Positions 15,408 through 24,548 of a DNA stretch of 64,000 nt are shown in pieces; the stretch's first letter is position 1, and every line of letters starts with the position of its first letter. The notes under the pieces are model-generated. The model searched no databases. It was not told the origin of the DNA and saw only the letters and a program-made list of their open reading frames with translations. The stretch comes from Nitrospira sp. CG24E (lineage in GTDB: Bacteria; Nitrospirota; Nitrospiria; Nitrospirales; Nitrospiraceae). The stretch covers positions 67,348-131,347 of the forward strand of contig NEWP02000033.1 of the NCBI GenBank assembly GCA_002869895.2, in the 5' to 3' direction. The position numbers and the translations under genes are program-made.

Positions 15408-16570
15408 CGGTCCCTCTCCGGCAGGTGCGTCGGCTCGGTTTTCAATCCAGGTAGAGTTACGGTCACGGTTGTGCCCTGCCCTGTTTCGCTCTCGAGTGAA
15501 AGACTGCCTCCATGGGCTAGGACTGTCTCGCGACTCAAGAATAGCCCCAATCCTGTGCCAGTACCAACGGCCTTGGTTGTAAAAAATGGTTCAAAGGCTT
15601 TCTGCACATCGGCTTCCGGCATGCCACATCCCGTATCCCGTACCGCGATTGTGACCACCAGCGGTGACATTCCATCGGTCACCCGACGGCCACGGTCGAA
15701 TTCATCGGACGAAGCCGCACGCGCTCCCACGAATACGCTCACCGTTCCATGTGGTTGAGTGGCGGCCAGGGCATTGGCCAATATATTGACTAACACTTGA
15801 TGCATCTTTTCCGCATCAGCCCAGACGAGCGGGACATCCTTGGAAATCTCAGCCGTCATGGTAATTTCTTTTGCATGGAAGGCCGGCTCCATGAGCGCCG
15901 TCGCCGGGCGGATGATCTGTTCCGCTGGCAACCAGGCCGGTTCAGGCTGCCGCTGTCTGGTTGAGGACAGTAAATCTTGAATGATCCGAACAACCCGTGT
16001 GAGCTGTTCATCGATCACTGTGACCCGTTTCTTCATCTCAGGCGTGACGCCCGGTTCTTCAGCCAGGGCCTGTACATGCCAGGCAATCGAGTGCAGCGGC
16101 GTGCCGACTTCATGGGCCACGGATGCCACCAATTGCCCCACTGCGGCTAAGCGTTCCGATCGATTCAGCTGGTCTTTCGCATTGACCAGTTGCGTATTGG
16201 CCTTCAGCAGGCTTTCCGTTTCTCGGGCAAGAGCTGCACGCGCTGCCTCCTCTCTCGCCTTACGCTCCTCCCACGTCATGCCGATATAGGCCACGACTAG
16301 GAGGACTCCCGCAACGACACTGCGATTGATCACCGCCGCTTGAAGCCGCCCCGGCTTGGTCGGTTGTAACAACCCGATATAGGTCGCCACGATACAGGCG
16401 ACAACCGTCAGAAGCATCAAGCCGCGACTGCGTACGGTCGCCACCAAGAGAATCGGCAATACAAGGCCGTAAGCAGCGACAATGTTGGCCGGAGCGGCCA
16501 TTTCGAGAACGACAATCGCCAGGAACACCGTTCCCGCAATCGCCAGCACGATGCGATTTTGCTTCAGCAT
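15404..16570 (-). CDS. membrane sensor histidine kinase
   Basis: A 388-residue kinase with about four N-terminal transmembrane helices (residues 7-98) and no large periplasmic sensor. A short coiled-coil linker (100-140) follows, then the H box VAHEVGTPLH with phospho-acceptor His153, the N box ILANALAATQ, G1 DTGCGMP and G2 GTGLGL. It belongs to the NtrB/ZraS-like group and pairs with the overlapping sigma-54 regulator gene. The signal is probably sensed in the membrane. Confidence 0.93.
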   Translation of the reverse strand: MLKQNRIVLAIAGTVFLAIVVLEMAAPANIVAAYGLVLPILLVATVRSRGLMLLTVVACIVATYIGLLQPTKPGRLQAAVINRSVVAGVLLVVAYIGMTWEERKAREEAARAALARETESLLKANTQLVNAKDQLNRSERLAAVGQLVASVAHEVGTPLHSIAWHVQALAEEPGVTPEMKKRVTVIDEQLTRVVRIIQDLLSSTRQRQPEPAWLPAEQIIRPATALMEPAFHAKEITMTAEISKDVPLVWADAEKMHQVLVNILANALAATQPHGTVSVFVGARAASSDEFDRGRRVTDGMSPLVVTIAVRDTGCGMPEADVQKAFEPFFTTKAVGTGTGLGLFLSRETVLAHGGSLSLESETGQGTTVTVTLPGLKTEPTHLPERDR

Positions 16571-16647
16571 GGGTACCGAGAGCCAGCCGGATGTTGAATC
16601 AGTGGATCGGCGCCACTGTTGTTTGTTCCTCGGCCTGATGGAGGGTC

Positions 16648-18897
16648 TTACCCTAGCGGGCGGGTCGAACGCAAGACAGATCCAAGTTGCTGAAGACGTT
16701 CATCGCGAAAAATGCCGGCTACCGGAACCGCATACTTACGGATCCAGTTCGGATGACTGTCAACTGTCCCTGGCAGGTTGGTTTGAGACAGTTCGCCCAA
16801 GGCATCTTCAAGATTTGCCAATACGATACAGGAGGGCGTGCGAGCCAGGTAGAGATGAATGGCTCGGCAGAGATCGGTCGTCATGACCGGCGCGGTGGCT
16901 AAGTCTTCAGTCATGCCATGTGGCAGAAGGCCTTCCCGTTTTAGTGCAGTGAGGATGCCTGCCTTGTCGCGTTGGCGCTCTTCCCAGGCCCGATGGTGCG
17001 CTGCGTCATCTGTAAAGGCGCTCAACTTCGCCCGCACTTGTAAATCTTCGCCGGACCAAAACCCGGTGAGCGTCGGCAAGTCATGTGTCGTGGCCACAGC
17101 CAGCGATTGGGCAGGATAGTCGCCAGGAGACTTCATGGCGCCGTCTTGAGCGCGCTCGAAGTAAAAGACACGGTACGACAGCACTCGCGCTATTGCCAAC
17201 TGCTCCCTGACCCAATCGGGGACCGTGCCGAGGTCTTCTCCGATCACGAGAGTCTTAGATCGAACGCTCTCCAATGCCAGGATTGCCAGCAAGTCTTCAA
17301 AGGGGTACTGCACATAGGTGCCTTCGGACGCAGGCCTCCCGCGCGGAATCCAAAAGAGACGGAAGAATGCCATGACATGGTCCAATCGGATGGCTCCGCC
17401 GGATCGGAAATTCTTGCGCAATAATTGGATCACCAGCTCATAGCCGTTGGCGCGTAGCGCGTGGGGGTTCATCGGGGGTAAGCCCCAATTCTGCCCCTCC
17501 GGCGCAAAGGCGTCTGGTGGGCAGCCGGAATCGGCTCCGAACGCCAGCGCCGATTGATAGGTCCAGGCCTCGGCTCCATTTCGATCGGCGCCAAGAGCTA
17601 AATCCTGATAGAGCCCGATCGGCATTCCTAGTTGCTCGGCTGTTCGGCGGATCTCATGGAGCTGTTCGCTGGCCACCCACTGAATATATTGAAAGAAATG
17701 AATGCGCTTCCGGTGGCGCTCCGCATATTCACGAACCGGTTGGCCTGGCGTTAGAAATTGTTGAGGCCATTCATGCCAGGTGTCCGGCTTGGATTGAGTC
17801 AGTCGGCATTCTTCTTCTAACGTCTGGAAAGTGGCATAGAGCTCGAGCGGCGCGCCCTCGGATTGAATAAACTGCTCGAAGTGCCTGGCGCGCGCCGTTA
17901 TCGGTTGAAGATCCGACTCTTCTCCCTTGTAGGCTTCTGTGAGGAAGCTACTGTAGGCCAACTCGAGCATTGTGCGTTTAGCGGTCCCAATGGCGTCGTA
18001 GTCCACCTGCCGGCTCTCTCGCATTGTCCGAAGCTTGGCTTGAAACTCGGGAGCAAGCAACCGTTGCTGTGCTTCCTTCGACCCATAAAACTCCGGCAGC
18101 CGCTCAAGATCGATATAGAGTTCGTTGAGATACAGCCGGCTGTTCGGCGCATAGGGACTGATATGATAGGGTGCGGTATTCCGCAACGCATGCAGCGGGT
18201 TAAGTCCGATAACTCCGGCGCCGAGTTCCTTCCCGGCCCACTCCACCATACACCTGAGATCGGTGAAATCTCCGCATCCCCAATTTCGATCGGAGGATAA
18301 TGAATAGAGCTGTAAGCCCAGTCCCCACAGCCGTTGGTTTGCTTCGAGCCACGGTGGGACATAACAGTGACGGGGCGCGACAATGACACGCATCCTCCCC
18401 AAGAATCCCCCGACCAGGCCCTCAGCCCGTATTGTCAAACTGTAATATCCAAGTGAGAGACCAGAGGGGGCAGGTAGTTCGATACGCACATGCCGATGAC
18501 CATTGAGAAAACGAACCTCTAGAACGGCAAGCTTGGGCCCTGCCAGCCCTTCCTGCACCACAACGTTCGTTTCGTCGTGGATCTGCCAGTCCACCGTAAC
18601 GGACTCTTCTTTTCCCTCTTCAAGCGCCAGATAGCAGGATAGTGGAGGTCCTGTTTCACCGACTCGCAGGACCAGTACCGGGTCGCAGGGTCGTTGCCAT
18701 GGCGTTTCATCCCATTTTTGCAGCGCCTGACTCAACGATGCCGACGAATCGACGGTAAAACCCATGGCAGTCAAGATCGCGCGCCTGCTGTCGTCAGATG
18801 TAAGGTGAAGGGTGCCGGCGATATCGTGGTAGTCATTCACGATGCCAGCGCGCTCAGCGAGTTTGGCAAGAAGCGTCTGCTCCGTCTGATCCTGCAT
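16648..18897 (-). CDS. malQ: 4-alpha-glucanotransferase
   Basis: A 749-residue GH77 amylomaltase of the long bacterial type. An N-terminal beta-rich region (1-170) precedes the catalytic barrel. The motifs RLDHVMAFFRLFWIP (nucleophile Asp), VIGEDLGTVP (acid/base Glu) and TTHDLPTLTGFW (third Asp) are all present. It transfers alpha-1,4-glucan segments during maltodextrin or glycogen turnover in the cytoplasm. It is followed after 77 bases by the histidine kinase gene on the same strand. Confidence 0.94.
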   Translation of the reverse strand: MQDQTEQTLLAKLAERAGIVNDYHDIAGTLHLTSDDSRRAILTAMGFTVDSSASLSQALQKWDETPWQRPCDPVLVLRVGETGPPLSCYLALEEGKEESVTVDWQIHDETNVVVQEGLAGPKLAVLEVRFLNGHRHVRIELPAPSGLSLGYYSLTIRAEGLVGGFLGRMRVIVAPRHCYVPPWLEANQRLWGLGLQLYSLSSDRNWGCGDFTDLRCMVEWAGKELGAGVIGLNPLHALRNTAPYHISPYAPNSRLYLNELYIDLERLPEFYGSKEAQQRLLAPEFQAKLRTMRESRQVDYDAIGTAKRTMLELAYSSFLTEAYKGEESDLQPITARARHFEQFIQSEGAPLELYATFQTLEEECRLTQSKPDTWHEWPQQFLTPGQPVREYAERHRKRIHFFQYIQWVASEQLHEIRRTAEQLGMPIGLYQDLALGADRNGAEAWTYQSALAFGADSGCPPDAFAPEGQNWGLPPMNPHALRANGYELVIQLLRKNFRSGGAIRLDHVMAFFRLFWIPRGRPASEGTYVQYPFEDLLAILALESVRSKTLVIGEDLGTVPDWVREQLAIARVLSYRVFYFERAQDGAMKSPGDYPAQSLAVATTHDLPTLTGFWSGEDLQVRAKLSAFTDDAAHHRAWEERQRDKAGILTALKREGLLPHGMTEDLATAPVMTTDLCRAIHLYLARTPSCIVLANLEDALGELSQTNLPGTVDSHPNWIRKYAVPVAGIFRDERLQQLGSVLRSTRPLG

Positions 18898-19303
18898 GAA
18901 CAGCAGTCTGCGTGAAGGTTATTAGCAAGTCAAGCTATCCCGTTGTTCTTAAAGATAAATTCCTCTCATCTTTCTTTTTGAACCTACGGTTTCACGCTCG
19001 GCATCCGTTCTGTTCTCGCAGAGCGGACCAATGTCCGTAGGCCGGTGAATTCACGACTCATCCTTACCACGCTGTGTTGTCTTGTCGCTGCCCAGGACCC
19101 AAGTCTTTCCTGAGATGATGCTCGCAGCAACATGTTAACGATCGGGCACAAGTGAAAGGATGGATTCCGCTCATGCGTTTAGCCGTTTCTTGCAAGTTCC
19201 CAGGTCGTCCGATAAAATGCGCTAGCTGCATTGGTTCCCACCAATCTCAACAACAAGTTTGCGTACCATACACCTCTCAGAACCCATGGGTAAGGATAAG
19301 TCG
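18898..19303. other. intergenic region with a probable promoter
   Basis: About 400 bases between the divergent malQ and the secreted-protein gene. No coding frame or RNA gene is seen. A sigma-70-like promoter for the right-hand gene lies at 19190-19218. The malQ promoter should lie near 18900-18990 but is not obvious. Confidence 0.5.
19190..19218 (+). promoter_or_regulatory. sigma-70-like promoter
   Basis: TTGCAA (19190-19195), a 17-base spacer and TAAAAT (19213-19218). The predicted start near 19225 gives a leader of about 80 bases before ATG 19304. Confidence 0.45.
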
Positions 19304-19837
19304 ATGAAGTATCTGCTGCGAGTTGTTGCGCTAACCTGCATGGTGATGGCCGGAGTCGGCCTTTGGGTGCCTAGTGGGTATAGTGAGCCCTATGAACTGA
19401 GCAAGAGCGATGTGATGGACCCGAAGGCCTTGAAGAGTACGGAGATCACCCTGTTTGGAGTTAAATTGGGTGATTCAGAAGCCAAAGCCTTGGATTCTCT
19501 GGTGAATGAAAAAATTCCTGGAGTGAAAGTGGAACAGGAAGCCTTGTTTATCTTCTTGCTCGACCAACGTAAACCAACCGGTCCCATGGCTGGTGTGCGT
19601 ATTCAGGACGGCAAGGTCGATCTGATTTTCATCAATAATCGATTCTCTTACAAGACTCGAGGCATCTTTCGCAACGTGTTGAACAGCGAAAGCCCCGACG
19701 ACGTGAGAAAACAATTGGGACAGGAAGACTATGGGGATGAAAATGTGATGGGCGCCATACTGGCTTACGATAAACAGGGGTTCGTCATCAACTATTTGGG
19801 GAAAGATATCAACGTGGAGTTTTCTCCTCTCCGGTAG
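19304..19837 (+). CDS. secreted hypothetical protein, 177 aa
   Basis: It has a signal peptide (YLLRVVALTCMVMAGVGLWV, cleavage near GYSEP). The mature domain of about 150 residues contains ITLFGVKLGDSEAKALDSL and later DDVRKQLGQED with AILAYDKQGFVINYLG. This layout of a small product with a GxKLGD motif followed by an xVRxxLG helix resembles BamE/SmpA-like secreted domains, which is only a resemblance. TAAGGA sits 9 bases before ATG 19304, which is preferred over in-frame Met codons at 19259 and 19286. Confidence 0.6.
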   Translation: MKYLLRVVALTCMVMAGVGLWVPSGYSEPYELSKSDVMDPKALKSTEITLFGVKLGDSEAKALDSLVNEKIPGVKVEQEALFIFLLDQRKPTGPMAGVRIQDGKVDLIFINNRFSYKTRGIFRNVLNSESPDDVRKQLGQEDYGDENVMGAILAYDKQGFVINYLGKDINVEFSPLR

Positions 19838-19936
19838 TCATGGGGGCTGCAGCTCCAACATAGGCCTGCAGCTATAGATTACTTCCGTTCCCGCATTGCT
19901 CCCTTCTCTCGGCTTTCTTACGCCAATATGAAAAAC

Positions 19937-20881
19937 TCAGTGTGGCGCTTCAGCTGCCTGTAGCCCGTAGGTAATGAGGTTTGTCGCAGTATTCCAACGA
20001 CGTTTGGAGTTGAGGATGACGAGGAGAAGATCGCTCCCGTTCTGAGAGACTTTGGCAATGAGGCAGCGCCCGGCTTTGGATGTAAATCCGGTCTTTACTC
20101 CTTCCACGCCCGGGATGCGGCCTAACAGTCGATTGGTATTGTGCAGGACGTAGGCACGGTGGCCGCTGATCGGGGTGATCAGCGCACGTTCCTCGCGGAC
20201 TAACTGCCGGAAGACCGGCTGATCGAGGGCAATGACACTCAACGTGGCGAGGTCCTCGGCCGTCGAGTAATGGTCAGGATTATCGAACCCGCAGCCATTG
20301 CTGAAATGGGTATCGGCCAAACCGAGGGCCATAGCCTTGTCATTCATCAGAGCGACGAACTGCGCTTCATCGCCACCGACATGTTCCACCGCTGCAAGGC
20401 AGGCATCGTTCGCGGACATGATCAACATGGCTTTCAGCAGATCGTCCAGCCTAAAGACTTGCCCTGCCTTCATGCGCAGGTGTGTCTTGTGAGCTCGTGC
20501 GGCATTGGGACTTATCGTGACGAGATCATCCAACTGACCCTTCTCCAGAATGACCAGGGCCGACATGATTTTGGTGAGGCTGGCAGGGGACATTCGCTTT
20601 CCGGCATCGTGTTCGTACAGCACGCGCCCGCTGTTGAGTTCTTTGAGAAGAATGCCGTGGGCCGGCGCAACGCGCCACGGAGGGAACTGGCGCGAAGCAA
20701 TCGCCGTTCGGACCTGTGCCGGTTGAGTAGCCATGCTGTTCGCAGTAGCGATGGAAGGAGCGAGGCTCTCTAAACCGATCAATAGGAGACCAAGGAGTGT
20801 CCCAACAATCTGAGTGAGAAATGGCGACCGATAGGATCTCTCGCATTCTGCTGTCATCATAAAACCCTGGCTCCTACTCAT
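19937..20881 (-). CDS. D-alanyl-D-alanine carboxypeptidase (DacF/PBP5-like)
   Basis: A 314-residue peptidase S11 enzyme. After an N-terminal membrane or signal segment (about 22-48), the catalytic motifs are S101-L-T-K104, S156-A-N158 and K263-T-G265. It trims the terminal D-Ala of peptidoglycan stem peptides in the periplasm. The C-terminal beta domain that anchors PBP5 is absent. Its start codon overlaps the stop of the small zinc-ribbon gene as ATGA, so the two are translationally coupled. Confidence 0.92.
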   Translation of the reverse strand: MSRSQGFMMTAECERSYRSPFLTQIVGTLLGLLLIGLESLAPSIATANSMATQPAQVRTAIASRQFPPWRVAPAHGILLKELNSGRVLYEHDAGKRMSPASLTKIMSALVILEKGQLDDLVTISPNAARAHKTHLRMKAGQVFRLDDLLKAMLIMSANDACLAAVEHVGGDEAQFVALMNDKAMALGLADTHFSNGCGFDNPDHYSTAEDLATLSVIALDQPVFRQLVREERALITPISGHRAYVLHNTNRLLGRIPGVEGVKTGFTSKAGRCLIAKVSQNGSDLLLVILNSKRRWNTATNLITYGLQAAEAPH

Positions 20882-21066
20882 AGGGTATAGGATTCCCGCA
20901 CCTTCCCGCCGCGAAACCCGCTATCAATGACTTTGTGAAAGAAACGGAGCAGATCGGCAAGGTCGATCCAGAATCCGCAATTCAAACAACGGGCATAGAG
21001 TCTCCGGTTCACCAGCGTATAGTGACGCTCGACCATCATGAAGCCCTTGCATCTCAAACAGTGCAT
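20878..21066 (-). CDS. small zinc-ribbon-like protein
   Basis: A 62-residue protein with CLRCKGFMMVERHY and CLNCGFW, two CxxC pairs about 25 residues apart, as in a rubredoxin-like zinc ribbon. A helical tail follows (LADLLRFFHKVIDS). It is the first of a two-gene unit with the D,D-carboxypeptidase. Function unknown; metal binding is inferred from the cysteines. Confidence 0.65.
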   Translation of the reverse strand: MHCLRCKGFMMVERHYTLVNRRLYARCLNCGFWIDLADLLRFFHKVIDSGFRGGKVRESYTL

Positions 21067-21094
21067 TGCCGCGCCTAATCTTCAGACTCTGTAC

Positions 21095-21295
21095 CTACCG
21101 GAGTCGATTCATCACCAATGCCAAGCAACCAGCTAACAGGCCTCCGCCAATAATCGTGGTGCCGAACGAGAGGTACGCACTCGCCCCACTCCCGAGAGGA
21201 GGGCCGTCGAGCAGATCTCGCACGCCACCCTGTACCATCAGCACGGAAAGGGTGAGCAAGGCGCCCATAGCAAACCACCATCTAAAGGATCTCAC
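21095..21295 (-). CDS. small two-span membrane protein
   Basis: About 66 residues with two hydrophobic helices (FAMGALLTLSVLMVQGG and TTIIGGGLLAGCLALVMNR) joined by a Gly/Pro-rich loop. GTG 21295 with GGGGA upstream is the assumed start; a TTG at 21319 would add eight residues. It lies 28 bases before the zinc-ribbon gene on the same strand and may be co-transcribed. No family is recognised. Confidence 0.5.
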   Translation of the reverse strand: MRSFRWWFAMGALLTLSVLMVQGGVRDLLDGPPLGSGASAYLSFGTTIIGGGLLAGCLALVMNRLR

Positions 21296-21426
21296 CGGTG
21301 TCCCCAAACAGAGCGCCAAGAGGCCTGGAAACAGCGCCCCTGGGCCACTCTAGCCGAGGGGCGATAGGCTGTCAAGAAGACTGCCTATCGACTCATGTCT
21401 GCCTTGCGGCAGACGTCGTGCAGGCC

Positions 21427-22611
21427 TCACGGAGGGGGCGCAACAGGAGCGGACGCCGCTTTCAATCCTCGATGGAGAAAAATGGAAACGCTTCCATTGC
21501 CGTTGTCCGCCGTCACGAGTCCAGGCTCTTCGTCTTCTTTCGTGGTGACGCGAAATGACGCCAGAGCGAAGGGGCCTGGTTTTGTCCGATAGTTTCTCGG
21601 CGGATATTCGAACGTGCCGTCGTCACGACCGAAGAGAATCGAGAGATCGCTCGATTGAAGGTTCACGATCGCCACGTCGGTTCGACGGTCACCGTTGAAG
21701 TCGCGAGCGAGCCCAAAGTTCGGTCCTGCGTCGGCGCCGGAATCGTGCCCCGGTTTGAATGTCCCGTTCCCTACTCCGAGAAAGGTCGTAAAACTATCCT
21801 GTACACCGTTGATGACGAGTAGATCACGGATTCGATCATGATTGAAGTCGGCAAAGCTGACTCCCAGCGGACGCTTTCCCGTCTTATAGTCGGTGGGAGG
21901 GCGAAATGTGCCGTTGCCATTTCCCATCCAGATGGAAACCGCGTTCAACATCGGACCCCCGTTTGTCACAGCCAAGTCGATCTTCCCATCGCCATCCAAG
22001 TCGGCTAGGGCCACAGATGTCGGCGTATCGCCATACTCGTACTGCGCTCCATGGGTAAATTCACCGGTCCCGGTCCCCAGGAATACTTTGATCTTGTCGT
22101 TGCGCAGCGCAACCACGAGGTCGAGCACCTGATCCCCGTTCAGATCGTCGATGGCGATGGCGATAGGAGTCCGATGCACAGGATAGCGGGTCCCCTCTTG
22201 AAATTTTCCGTCGGCCCGACCGAATAGTACAGCCACTTCGTCGGCTCCCGAACAGGCCAAGACCACATCAGGGAAGGGATCTGAGTTGAACAGCCCGAGC
22301 GCGAGCGAGCGAGGCTCTTTACACACATTCAGTTCGATCTGATCCCCGAAGGTACCGTCTCCATTGCCTAAGAGAATTGAAAGGGTGTTGCTGCCCATGT
22401 TCGTTGTCACCAGATCCGTATAGCCGTCCTGATTGACGTCGGTGGTGGTGATGGTCGTCGGATTCTTGCCAACTTTGTAGCTGGCAAAGTAGTAGAAGAG
22501 ATCTGGTGGAGAGTAGGGGTCCTGCTTAGTGCAGCCATTTGCCATAAGCAAGAGAAGGCTTGTCGCCGTGACCAGTAGACTTCGCGCGCCAGCAGAATGA
22601 GGGAGATTCAC
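21427..22611 (-). CDS. FG-GAP/VCBS-repeat lipoprotein
   Basis: About 394 residues from GTG 22611, which gives a clean signal peptide with a lipoprotein-like end (LLLLMANGC). The rest is a chain of FG-GAP repeats: Ca-binding loops such as DVNQDGYTD, DLNGDQVLD, DLDGDGKID, DFNHDRIRD and DFNGDRRTD alternate with LGNGDGTF-type strands. These should form a seven-blade integrin-like propeller on the cell surface or in the periplasm. The frame is open to 22746, but that extension lies inside an inverted-repeat element and is probably not native. Confidence 0.8.
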   Translation of the reverse strand: MNLPHSAGARSLLVTATSLLLLMANGCTKQDPYSPPDLFYYFASYKVGKNPTTITTTDVNQDGYTDLVTTNMGSNTLSILLGNGDGTFGDQIELNVCKEPRSLALGLFNSDPFPDVVLACSGADEVAVLFGRADGKFQEGTRYPVHRTPIAIAIDDLNGDQVLDLVVALRNDKIKVFLGTGTGEFTHGAQYEYGDTPTSVALADLDGDGKIDLAVTNGGPMLNAVSIWMGNGNGTFRPPTDYKTGKRPLGVSFADFNHDRIRDLLVINGVQDSFTTFLGVGNGTFKPGHDSGADAGPNFGLARDFNGDRRTDVAIVNLQSSDLSILFGRDDGTFEYPPRNYRTKPGPFALASFRVTTKEDEEPGLVTADNGNGSVSIFLHRGLKAASAPVAPPP

Positions 22612-22626
22612 AAGGGCAAAGACTTT

Positions 22627-22755
22627 CTCAGAATGTTCAACCAGCCTATTCAGTAAGGATGCAACAAGTGAGAAGGCTAGGCGTGCGTTTCGGTACATTG
22701 AGTATGTGAGAGAAGCGAGAACGCCGCCGCCGGAATTTTTTAGCATCCTGTCAGA
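22627..22755. repeat. MITE-like inverted-repeat element
   Basis: About 128 bases bounded by imperfect terminal inverted repeats. The left end at 22628 reads TCAGAATGTTCAA; the reverse complement of the right end reads ACAGGATGCTAAA. The outer 20 bases on the right (22736-22755) recur with one mismatch at 62910-62929. The layout resembles short non-autonomous elements I recall from Nitrospira genomes, unverified. It sits just upstream of the FG-GAP gene and supplies a false N-terminal extension. Confidence 0.55.
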
Positions 22756-23039
22756 CCTGTGTGACTGTCAGCCGAGCTCCTGGGCCGACACTTCCGACAT
22801 CTATCGAAAGAAAGCCCAGCGGCGCGATGATTCGTCCACATGAACAGACCCCGCTCCATCAGGATTTCCCGTCGCAACGAGACTGGTCAGTATACAGACC
22901 AGCGCTTTCTCCTGGCAAACAATCTCAATGCGCGACGATTTTCGTAAAAGCGCGGCTTCCCAATCCTGGCCTACTCGAAGACCACTTTGTAAATGGAGTA
23001 ATGTTTGAGGTACAATGGCCTCTTGGTAAGGAGGAGTCC

Positions 23040-23360
23040 ATGAGCAAGCTATTGAAGATTGAGTTGTCGATGTACGGAATTGCCGAAGTACTGCATTGGT
23101 GTCACGACCGGAATAACGGCCGTGTTCCTGGGGTAGACACAGCAGGTTTCGAGAAGATGAAGGTACTCTTGGCTGAGAAGCCGCAGTCGGGTGATTACTT
23201 TACCCTCGATCAATTTTGGAAAAAGAGGGTCACCTTAGACTTGACCGAAGATGAAGTGGCGACGATCGATCGCTGTCTCTACGACATCCCAAATTTCGAC
23301 AGCGAGCCCCTTCCACAAATCAGACATAAATTCTGGCCGCAAGAGACAGCAGCCCACTGA
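23040..23360 (+). CDS. hypothetical protein, 106 aa
   Basis: A soluble 106-residue protein (MSKLLKIELSMYGIAEVLHW). TAAGGAGGA lies 6-8 bases before ATG 23040 and fixes the start. The sequence is mixed helix and strand with a conserved-looking FWKKRVTLDLTEDEVATIDR segment. No family is recognised. It is monocistronic, ending in a hairpin. Confidence 0.6.
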   Translation: MSKLLKIELSMYGIAEVLHWCHDRNNGRVPGVDTAGFEKMKVLLAEKPQSGDYFTLDQFWKKRVTLDLTEDEVATIDRCLYDIPNFDSEPLPQIRHKFWPQETAAH

Positions 23361-23367
23361 TAGAGCG

Positions 23368-23388
23368 GAGGCCGCTTTAAACGGCCTC
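23368..23388 (+). terminator. hairpin terminator
   Basis: A 7-bp stem GAGGCCG/CGGCCTC with loop CTTTAAA lies 7 bases after the stop of the preceding gene. A weak T-rich tail follows. Confidence 0.55.
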
Positions 23389-23534
23389 TCCCTCATCCCG
23401 ATTTTCGGTTTGACCGTTCTCGATTCGGTGCGAATGGTGCGAAGAATCCGAGGGGCTCATGGGAGTCGTGAAGAGAAAGACCTGTCGGAGAAGAGCAGTA
23501 TTGGTAACGGTAGGCAGACTCAGGGGTGTCGCGG

Positions 23535-24536
23535 CTAGAGCGTCCCTTCTCCTTTAAGGTAGTTGCGAAAGCGGTCCATCAAATCAGCGCCGAGTGTCCC
23601 ACCCTCCGGCTTCTTCGTCTCAGGATCTGAAAAATGCACGCGAATTTCCTGGAGGCGTTTTTCTGCCTGCTCATTTCCTTGGAGCCGCTTGGTTCGTTCT
23701 AGCGCCGTATCGAAGGCGTCAAACGTCAATTCCTTGTATCCGAATGAACGGATCCGTTTGACGGCCTTCATCATGGCCTGATTGCGGAATGTGGTCAGAT
23801 GGTCGGAGTCGATTTCCTTGAGTCCCAACTTGCGGGCTCGCCGCTCGGCCGCTTTCCGGATACCGCTCCGCACAAAGTCCGGAGACGTCTGTAACCGTTT
23901 CCATGCTTCATCCGCCCAGGTCACACGCTCTTGAGGCTCATCCCATAACTGTACCAGTGCTTGTTCGTCGATTTGGGCGATCCCTTTTTCTCGCGCCAAA
24001 TCTTCAGTATCCCGCTTGAGCATGTCGGTCACAAACTCAGCCGCGATCGGAGGTGATTGTTGCAATTTTTTTTGCAATCTCGCCAAGGCCCCCTGCGTCC
24101 AGGGAAGAGAAACGGAAGCCGATTCACGGATATCTCCCAGCGCCTCGACCTTCTCAAAGAGATCGATATTCACTTCCAGGTGTCCATCTTTCTTCGCCAC
24201 TTCCTCCGCAATCTGCTTGATCATGGCTCGCATGAACTCTGGAACGCCGCTCAACCGTTCCTTCGCGGCGGCAGTCCATGGCAGCCGGCCTTGTGCCATC
24301 GCTTCCGCCGCTTCCGCCATGCCGGACTCTCCGCCCATACCGCCCATCATTTGGTTTTTGAATTGATCGAGAAGTTCCGCCGTAATCTCCGCGCAGCCAA
24401 GTTCTCGGGCCTTTTTTTCCGCCAGACGACGAACCATGCCGCGCAAAAATGACGGTGCCCGCTCCAAACGCTTGGAAGCCTCCTCCGTCCAACGGACATC
24501 GATTCCAACTGCATCGTGAGAGTCTGGTGCGTTCAT
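23535..24536 (-). CDS. protein with four PCP_red-like repeats
   Basis: A 333-residue protein composed mainly of four copies of a helical unit of about 50 residues starting at Trp16, Trp87, Trp146 and Trp207. The consensus is W-x-x-x-A-x-x-R-L-x-x-x-P-x-F-(V/M/L)-R...I-x-x-x-A-E-x-x-A...G. This is the PCP_red domain, known as the C-terminal part of the light-independent protochlorophyllide reductase subunit B and as small proteins in non-photosynthetic bacteria. The third copy is degenerate. A C-terminal helical tail (275-333) ends the protein. It lies 12 bases after the IHF-like gene in the long minus-strand operon. Function unknown. Confidence 0.75.
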   Translation of the reverse strand: MNAPDSHDAVGIDVRWTEEASKRLERAPSFLRGMVRRLAEKKARELGCAEITAELLDQFKNQMMGGMGGESGMAEAAEAMAQGRLPWTAAAKERLSGVPEFMRAMIKQIAEEVAKKDGHLEVNIDLFEKVEALGDIRESASVSLPWTQGALARLQKKLQQSPPIAAEFVTDMLKRDTEDLAREKGIAQIDEQALVQLWDEPQERVTWADEAWKRLQTSPDFVRSGIRKAAERRARKLGLKEIDSDHLTTFRNQAMMKAVKRIRSFGYKELTFDAFDTALERTKRLQGNEQAEKRLQEIRVHFSDPETKKPEGGTLGADLMDRFRNYLKGEGTL

Positions 24537-24548
24537 GAGAGCGTCCTG

